Source of the DNA: Acidobacteriota bacterium
GTDB lineage: Bacteria; Acidobacteriota; Thermoanaerobaculia; Multivoradales; Multivoraceae
NCBI GenBank assembly: GCA_028877275.1
Contig: JAPPFP010000006.1
Span: forward strand, 62,001-126,000
Direction: 5' to 3'
DNA length: 64,000 bases
A program made the translations under genes and the position numbers. The notes below the pieces were generated by a model. It was not told the origin of the DNA. It saw only the letters and a program-made list of their open reading frames with translations, and ran no database searches. Below are positions 58,290-64,000 of this stretch, one piece after another (the stretch's first letter is position 1; each line of letters begins with the position of its first letter).

Positions 58290-59389
58290 TGGGCGGCGTG
58301 AACGAAGCCGGCCTGGAAGCCTGGGGCTGGGCGCCTGACTTCGCCGAGGCCTACGGCCGGTTTCTGGAGTCGGCGGCCGCGCCCGAGCACCTGTTCCCGG
58401 CGCGCGTCGTCTCGATATCGCGAGGCGTGTTCCACGTTGCCGCGGCGGAGGGTGAGATCGACGCGCGCGTCTTGAAGCGGGTGCGGACCTCCGCTACTGG
58501 CCCACCGGCAGTCGGCGACTGGGTGGTCGTCGAGTCGTTCTCGGTTCCCGGCGTCGATCCGAGGATCGTCCATGTGCTCGATCGGCGAAGCCGGCTGTCA
58601 CGCAAGGCGGCGGGCGCGCGGACGGAAGAGCAGGTCGTGGCGGCGAACGTCGACTCGGTGTTCCTGGTGATGGGCCTCGACGGCGACTTCAACCCCCGGC
58701 GCCTCGAGCGCTTCGTCGCGATGGTCCGGGAGAGCGGCGCCGAGCCCGTCGTCGTGCTGACCAAGGCGGACCTCTGCGCCGACCCGGAGGCCGGTCGCGC
58801 GCAGGCCGAGCAGGCGGCGCCGGCGACGATGGTCGTTGCGGTCAACGCCCTCGCGGGCGAGAACCTGGAACCGCTCGCGGAGCACCTCGCGGCCGGCAGG
58901 ACGGTGGCGATGGTCGGCTCCTCGGGTGCGGGAAAGTCGACCTTGCTCAACGCGCTCTGCGGCGAAGTCGTCATGCGCACGGCCCCGGTGCGGGAGGGCG
59001 ACGACCGCGGCCGCCACACGACGACGCACCGGCGGCTGGTTCAGTTACCGGGCGGCGGTCTCCTGATCGACAACCCCGGAATCCGCGAGCTCCAGCTCTG
59101 GGCCGACGACGAGGCAAGCCTCGAAGAGACGTTCGACGACGTCGAGGAACTCGCCCTTGAATGCCGCTTTCGCGACTGCGGCCACGGCCAGGAGCCCGGC
59201 TGCGCGGTCCAGGCGGCGATCCGGGACGGCTCACTGGACCCGGCCCGGCTACGCAACTACAACGATCTCCTCGAAGAACAGCGCCGGCTCGATCAGCGCC
59301 GCGATGAAGCGTCCCGTCGCGCCGGGGAGCGAAAGCTGGGCGCCTTCTACAAGTCCGTCCAGCAGGCGAAGAAGAACCGGCGCTGGTAG
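58289..59389 (+). CDS. rsgA: Ribosome small subunit-dependent GTPase A
   Basis: Circularly permuted GTPase: VVLTKADLC (G4-like) before AMVGSSGAGKSTLLNAL (G1), then DDRGRHTTTHRRLVQLPGGGLLIDNPGIRELQLW and C-terminal zinc motif CRFRDCGHGQEPGC. GTG start overlaps the permease stop. Confidence 0.96.
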   Translation: MGGVNEAGLEAWGWAPDFAEAYGRFLESAAAPEHLFPARVVSISRGVFHVAAAEGEIDARVLKRVRTSATGPPAVGDWVVVESFSVPGVDPRIVHVLDRRSRLSRKAAGARTEEQVVAANVDSVFLVMGLDGDFNPRRLERFVAMVRESGAEPVVVLTKADLCADPEAGRAQAEQAAPATMVVAVNALAGENLEPLAEHLAAGRTVAMVGSSGAGKSTLLNALCGEVVMRTAPVREGDDRGRHTTTHRRLVQLPGGGLLIDNPGIRELQLWADDEASLEETFDDVEELALECRFRDCGHGQEPGCAVQAAIRDGSLDPARLRNYNDLLEEQRRLDQRRDEASRRAGERKLGAFYKSVQQAKKNRRW

Positions 59390-59399
59390 GTGGGCTGGC

Positions 59400-60137
59400 C
59401 TACCAGGATGCGAAGCGCCGGCGCACGACGGGTGCAGTCAGCGCGGACAGCGACTCCTTTTGCACGCCGTCCGCGTCGAAGTTGGCCGGATCGAGCCAGC
59501 GCTCGTAGCAGGAACGTAGTGCGTCCCAGTCCCGGTCGATGATCGCGAACCAGGCCGTGTCGCGGTTCCGGCCGCGGAAGATCGTGGCTTGCCGGAACAC
59601 ACCTTCGAAGCTGAAGCCGAGCCGCTCGGCGGCGGCGATGGAGGCCGCGTTCAGGCGGTCGCACTTCCATTCGTAGCGTCGGTATCCGAGTTCGAAGGCG
59701 TTTCGCATCATCAGAACCATCGCCTCCGTGGCGGCCGTGGTCCGCTGCAGACGGGGTGGATAGCAGATGCTCCCGACCTCGATCGAGCCGACGGCGGGGT
59801 CGATCCGCAGATACGACGCGACGCCGGCCGCTCGCCCGTCCGCCGTGTTCACGATGGCGAAGAAGCGCGGGTCTTCGCTTTCCGCCGCGGCTTCGGCCCA
59901 ACCCTGGAGGTCGGCGCGTGAGGCGAACGGACCGTAACTGAGATAGGTCCAGATCCGGCCTTCGGCATCGGCGGCGGTCGCTTCGTACAGGTCCTCGGCG
60001 TGGCGCGCGGGATCGAGAGGCTCAACGCGACAGTGGCGTCCAGCAAGCGGCTGACGCGGAGGGAGCGGCGGGGCGCTCCAGTCATCGAGCGCGCGCCCGA
60101 CCGGCTGGCCGAGCGGATTCGGGGTCGACTGGCTCAT
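59400..60137 (-). CDS. GNAT family N-acetyltransferase (RimJ/RimL-like)
   Basis: RHCRVEPLDPARHAEDLYEATAADAEGRIWTYL...RLGFSFEGVFRQATIFRGRNRDTAWFAIIDRDW. Confidence 0.9.
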   Translation of the reverse strand: MSQSTPNPLGQPVGRALDDWSAPPLPPRQPLAGRHCRVEPLDPARHAEDLYEATAADAEGRIWTYLSYGPFASRADLQGWAEAAAESEDPRFFAIVNTADGRAAGVASYLRIDPAVGSIEVGSICYPPRLQRTTAATEAMVLMMRNAFELGYRRYEWKCDRLNAASIAAAERLGFSFEGVFRQATIFRGRNRDTAWFAIIDRDWDALRSCYERWLDPANFDADGVQKESLSALTAPVVRRRFASW

Positions 60138-60214
60138 CGGGAATCGAATCGGCCGGGCGTCAGCCGTAACGCGAGCTTAGACGAGCCCCCGCCGGCCTCC
60201 GTATACTCCCAAGC

Positions 60215-60808
60215 ATGTCCGTGACGCTGCTCGAACAGCCGCCGCCGACCGTGCCCAGCGAGCCTGGCCCCTATCGCCGGGCCGACTACGCCGCACTTCC
60301 CGACGAGCCCCGCTGCGAATTGATCCATGGCAGGTTCTACTTGAGTCCGAGTCCGATCCGCCTTCATCAGGTCGTGGTCCTTCGCCTTGGACGCCTCCTG
60401 GACGACATAGCCGAGGCCACGGGAGGCGAAGCGCTGGTAGCGCCGATGGACGTCCACCTCGCGGATCATACGGTCGCGCAGCCCGACGTTCTCTACGTTT
60501 CCGCCGAGCGGCGCAAGATCGTACGGACCTGGATCGAAGGCGCTCCGGACCTAGTCGTTGAAGTGCTTTCGCCGAGCACGACGCGGATGGACCGCCTGTT
60601 GAAGCTCAACCGCTACGGGGAGGCGGGCGTCAGGGAGTACTGGCTCGTCGATCCAGCGGCGCGAACGATCGAGTTCCTCGTCCACGACGGAGAGCACTTC
60701 GTTGTTCATGTGCAGGACGGTGGAACGTGGACATCTCCCGCCGTGCCGGGGGTCGAGTTGGACGTCGACGAATTCTGGGGTGCCGTCGAACGGAAGGTCG
60801 GTCCCTAG
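60215..60808 (+). CDS. Uma2 family (DUF820) endonuclease-fold protein
   Basis: YAALPDEPRCELIHGRFYLSPSPIRLHQVVVLRLG...VAQPDVLYVSAERRKIVRTWIEGAPDLVVEVLSPSTTRMDRLLKLNRYGEAGVREYWLVDP. Confidence 0.95.
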   Translation: MSVTLLEQPPPTVPSEPGPYRRADYAALPDEPRCELIHGRFYLSPSPIRLHQVVVLRLGRLLDDIAEATGGEALVAPMDVHLADHTVAQPDVLYVSAERRKIVRTWIEGAPDLVVEVLSPSTTRMDRLLKLNRYGEAGVREYWLVDPAARTIEFLVHDGEHFVVHVQDGGTWTSPAVPGVELDVDEFWGAVERKVGP

Positions 60809-60980
60809 CGCGGGTTCTGGCGGCTGACGAACTCGCTGCCCTCGGCGTACGCCCCGGATCCCGGATTCAACAGCCGGTGTACGCTTCGGCGTCCGAGACG
60901 AAGGGTCTCTTTCCTAGGAGAGCGGCGGAGTAGCGAGAGGCTGACGTTAGGGAAGTTGAGTAACGCGGAGCCCCAGCCGC

Positions 60981-63209
60981 TTGCGGGAAACGGGGATAGC
61001 GGGAACCGCCGCGGCGCCGACTAGTCCTGGCCGGTCGAGACTAGGACTCCCCAAGAAGGCCCTGAGAGAGGACTACGGTTTGCTAGAGGTTCTGGGCACG
61101 CTCGGCCTACTCGCGGGTCTTGGCACATGGTGGGCGGGTTGGCTCAACGGCGTCGTCTGGTCGCCCGAGCGAGTAACGCTCTTGCTCAGGAACATTGGTC
61201 GGGGCTCAGAAGCACCTGTAGAGAACCGTTTTCGCGTCGTACTGTGTTGGTTGGAGGGCGACCGGAGTGGTCAAAACACGAGCTACGTCGCCCAGGCCTT
61301 CACGAGCGTCGAGGGCATCGCACTTGTGCGTTCTTGCCGAAGTGTGGCCGCTTCCGGTGCCGCGGAGGATTGGCGCGAAGCTATGCGTAGAAAGGCGCAC
61401 CACATACTGAGGAACTGGGATGCCGACTTGGCAGTGTTGGGGCTCGTCAAGCGGTCAGGAGAGGCCCTGAGTTTGTGGTTTGTACCGGCCTCAGGCGGCG
61501 AAGGCACGCTAAGCCGCGGGGACAGGCCTTATGAGTTGGCCAACGCGACGCTCGGGCCGGATTTTCGCGAAGACCTACGTGCCGAAGTCGCGGCCGAAGC
61601 GCTGGTGGCGTTGGCACCACTCACAGGAACCGAGTTTCGCGGACGAGTACTGGAGAAAGGGCTGAGCGACGCTGCCGAGAAGCTCATGGCTCTGTCGGAC
61701 AGCGCTGCGAAGGGCGCACCTGACCTACGCCGCGGTCGTTTGCGATTTTCACTGGGGAATGCGCTTGCAATCTTGGGTGAGAGAGATCGTGGTACTGCCC
61801 GCTTGAAGCAGGCCGTCGCTGCGTATGGCCTTGCACTAGATGACCTGAGACGTGAGCGGGTAGCGCTCGAATGGGCCGCGACGCAAAACAACTTGGGAAA
61901 CGCCTTGCGGTCCCTCGGCGAGAGGGAGGGGAGTGCGGAACGGTTGGAAGCGGCTGTGGTCGCGTGTCATGCCGCTCTTGAGGAACGTACGCGCGCGCGA
62001 GCACCACTCGATTGGGCTGCGACCCAGAACAACCTAGGCAATACTCTGGCGTCCCTAGGCGAGTGGGATAGAGGTGTCGAGCGCCTAAGGGAGGCGATCG
62101 CTGCGTATCGCTACGCCCTTGAGGAACGTACCCGTGAGCGAGTGCCGCTGGCTTGGGCGATGACACAGAACGGCCTCGGTAGCGTTCTCGTGACCATGGG
62201 CGAGCGTGAGCGGGGCACTAGGCACTTAGAAGAATCGGTTGCCGCATACTCTGCCGCCCTTGAGGAACGCACGCGGGTGCGGGTGCCGCTCGATTGGGCT
62301 GCGACGCAGAACAACCTTGGTGTCGCCCTTCGGTCATTGGGTGAGCGAGAGACGGGCACTGAGCGTCTGGAACAGTCCGTCGCTGCATACCGTGCCGCCC
62401 TAGAGGAGTACACCCGGAAGTCGGTGCCGCTCGATTGGGCCATGACTCAGAACAACCTCGGTGTCGCCCTGGCGACACTAGGTAGGAGGGAGCGAGGCAC
62501 TGAGCGCTTGGAGGATTCGGTTGCCGCATATCGGCTCGCTCTTGAAGAGCGTACGCGGGCGCGCGTGCCTCTACAGTGGGCCTCAACGCAGAACAATCTT
62601 GGTGCCGTGCTCGCGGCACTGGCCGAACGAGAGCGCGGCACTAAGCGCTTGGCGCAGGCGGTTGCCGCATATCGTGCCGCTCTTAAGGAACGTACGCGGG
62701 AACGGGTACCGCTCGAATGGGCCGGGGCCCAGAACAACCTGGGCAATGTTCTTTGTCTCCTGGGCCAGCGGGAAGCCAGTGGCGAGCGCCTGAAGGAAGC
62801 AGTCCGAGCGTTCGGGCTTGCTCTTGAGGAACGTGTCCGTGAGCGCTTTCCGCTTGATTGGGCTGTGACGCAGAACAACCTCGGCAACGCGCTTACGATT
62901 CTGGGTGGGCTTGTTGGGGACGATGAGAACTTGGAACAGGCGGTAGCTGCCTATCGCGCCGCCTTGCACGAGCGTACGCGTGAGCGAGTGCCGCTCGATT
63001 GGGCTGGGACGCAGAACAACCTCGGCAACGCCCTTTATCTTTTGGGCCAGAGGGAAGACGGCACCAAGAGTCTGCGCGAGGCGGTCCGGGCCTACCGGGC
63101 TGCACTAGAGGAACGCACCCGTGATCGGGTGCCACCCGCGTGGAAGGCAACGACGGAGAACCTTGCAGCGGCTGTCGAGCTACTGCGCGAGCGAGGCTCT
63201 CAACCATAG
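60981..63209 (+). CDS. Tetratricopeptide-like repeat protein with N-terminal TM and unique domain
   Basis: Repeated ...ERVPLDWAATQNNLGNALRSLGERE...; first 240 residues contain a hydrophobic segment and a non-repeat alpha/beta-like domain. Start (TTG 60981) uncertain. Confidence 0.88.
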   Translation: MRETGIAGTAAAPTSPGRSRLGLPKKALREDYGLLEVLGTLGLLAGLGTWWAGWLNGVVWSPERVTLLLRNIGRGSEAPVENRFRVVLCWLEGDRSGQNTSYVAQAFTSVEGIALVRSCRSVAASGAAEDWREAMRRKAHHILRNWDADLAVLGLVKRSGEALSLWFVPASGGEGTLSRGDRPYELANATLGPDFREDLRAEVAAEALVALAPLTGTEFRGRVLEKGLSDAAEKLMALSDSAAKGAPDLRRGRLRFSLGNALAILGERDRGTARLKQAVAAYGLALDDLRRERVALEWAATQNNLGNALRSLGEREGSAERLEAAVVACHAALEERTRARAPLDWAATQNNLGNTLASLGEWDRGVERLREAIAAYRYALEERTRERVPLAWAMTQNGLGSVLVTMGERERGTRHLEESVAAYSAALEERTRVRVPLDWAATQNNLGVALRSLGERETGTERLEQSVAAYRAALEEYTRKSVPLDWAMTQNNLGVALATLGRRERGTERLEDSVAAYRLALEERTRARVPLQWASTQNNLGAVLAALAERERGTKRLAQAVAAYRAALKERTRERVPLEWAGAQNNLGNVLCLLGQREASGERLKEAVRAFGLALEERVRERFPLDWAVTQNNLGNALTILGGLVGDDENLEQAVAAYRAALHERTRERVPLDWAGTQNNLGNALYLLGQREDGTKSLREAVRAYRAALEERTRDRVPPAWKATTENLAAAVELLRERGSQP
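61731..63170 (+). repeat. Tandem 141-bp (47-codon) intragenic repeat array
   Basis: Conserved TGG (Trp) codon at 61872, 62013, 62154, 62295, 62436, 62577, 62718, 62859, 63000, 63141: constant 141-bp spacing; a degenerate unit precedes (about 61731). Confidence 0.93.
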
Positions 63210-63314
63210 TCCTGTCGACCTTTCTGCGCGGGCACGGTTCTCGCCGTAGTTCAGCCAGGCTGCGGGCTGCTTGGTCGTTCTGCGACGGGTCTATTGGGGC
63301 GTGCGTGCGATTCG

Positions 63315-63719
63315 TCACCGGCAGATGGCGACACCCTCGGACTCTGCGGCCCGTTGAAGTGCGGTGTCCAGGGTCGCGAGCTCTCGTTTCTGACGGATTG
63401 CCAGTTCCAGGTACAGCGCGTCGTACACCGATAGCCTGTGGTCGCGCGCGAGACGCAACGTGGTCTCCTCATCGGGCGCATGGTCCAGTTCAACGTCGAG
63501 GTGCTCGATTTCGGTCAGCGCTTCCGTCGTCTGGGTCGGAGTGAGTCGACCTCGGCGTTCCGCCATGACAAGGGCGTTCCGCAGTTCCGCCCAGAACAGG
63601 CCCGGCGCCGATGCCCCATGCGTTCCCGCCTGTCCGAGGACCCGGTCGGCACCGGGCACGCGCTCGTCCTTGAGCAGCCAGGCGCAAGCGACCGAACAGT
63701 CAAGGACCGGAGCGTTCAT
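63315..63719 (-). CDS. PIN-domain ribonuclease toxin (VapC-like)
   Basis: VLDCSVACAWLLKDE...LFWAELRNALVMAERRGRLT...LSVYDALYLELAIRQKRELATLDTALQRAAES. Confidence 0.93.
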   Translation of the reverse strand: MNAPVLDCSVACAWLLKDERVPGADRVLGQAGTHGASAPGLFWAELRNALVMAERRGRLTPTQTTEALTEIEHLDVELDHAPDEETTLRLARDHRLSVYDALYLELAIRQKRELATLDTALQRAAESEGVAICR

Positions 63720-63961
63720 CGGCGCCCGGCGTCACGGAGGGCCAGGATTTCCTCGACGGTGCCGGACCAACCGATCTCTCGGCGAAGCGCACGGATGTTG
63801 CGCACCGCTCTTACGGCCCGTTCTCGATCGGCCGGTGCGGGAGGCATTAGCCGAGCGACCGGCCGCCCCCGCTTGGTGATCGTGAACACTTCACCCTTCT
63901 CCGCCTCGTCGAGCAGGCGAGAAAGGTGGGTCTTGGCTTCAAAGGCGCCGATGTACTGCAT
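63716..63961 (-). CDS. Phd/YefM-type antitoxin
   Basis: MQYIGAFEAKTHLSRLLDEAEKGEVFTITKRGRPVARLMPP; overlaps the toxin start. Confidence 0.93.
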   Translation of the reverse strand: MQYIGAFEAKTHLSRLLDEAEKGEVFTITKRGRPVARLMPPAPADRERAVRAVRNIRALRREIGWSGTVEEILALRDAGRR

Positions 63962-63984
63962 GACGGGTCCTCTAGAGCAAACAA

Positions 63985-63999
63985 ACTGGTTAGACCAGT
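63985..63999. promoter_or_regulatory. Operator-like palindrome ACTGGT-TAG-ACCAGT upstream of the antitoxin
   Basis: Perfect 6-bp arms with 3-nt spacer, 24 bp upstream of the antitoxin start codon. Confidence 0.55.
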
Positions 64000-64000
64000 C

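Noticed and set aside
61731-63170. CRISPR array
   Set aside because: Repeats are 141-bp coding units in one open frame, with no short repeat/spacer structure.

Overview
High-GC bacterial chromosomal window with about 60 densely packed genes, many translationally coupled. It is probably from an uncultured marine or soil lineage; taxonomy cannot be fixed from the sequence alone. The left and centre (about 0-47 kb) are mostly catabolic: GMC oxidoreductase, acyl-CoA ligases, three sodium:solute symporters, sialidase, SDRs, epoxide hydrolases, PQQ dehydrogenases, nitrite/sulfite reductase, and cytochrome c/copper-monooxygenase-like paralogs. The right part (about 47.5-64 kb) is more accessory: a four-gene membrane/coiled-coil cluster with MotA/ExbB-like and MotB/ExbD-like features, a DUF5615/DUF433 pair, a secreted nuclease, an oligopeptide ABC importer without ATPases, rsgA, Uma2, a TPR protein with an exact 141-bp repeat, and a VapBC pair. 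The two strongest findings are: (1) a UGSC-family selenoprotein gene split by an in-frame UGA at 14418-14420, with a good bacterial SECIS-like hairpin just downstream; (2) the uncharacterised four-gene stator-like cluster at 47566-52382, a candidate new envelope or defence system. Other structures: a 33-bp inverted-repeat pair bounding a 173-bp MITE-like element, an in-frame 2 x 69-bp tandem repeat, a relic copy of a gene 3' end, a fused MNT-HEPN protein, and operator-like repeats upstream of toxin-antitoxin genes. No rRNA, tRNA or CRISPR was recognised.
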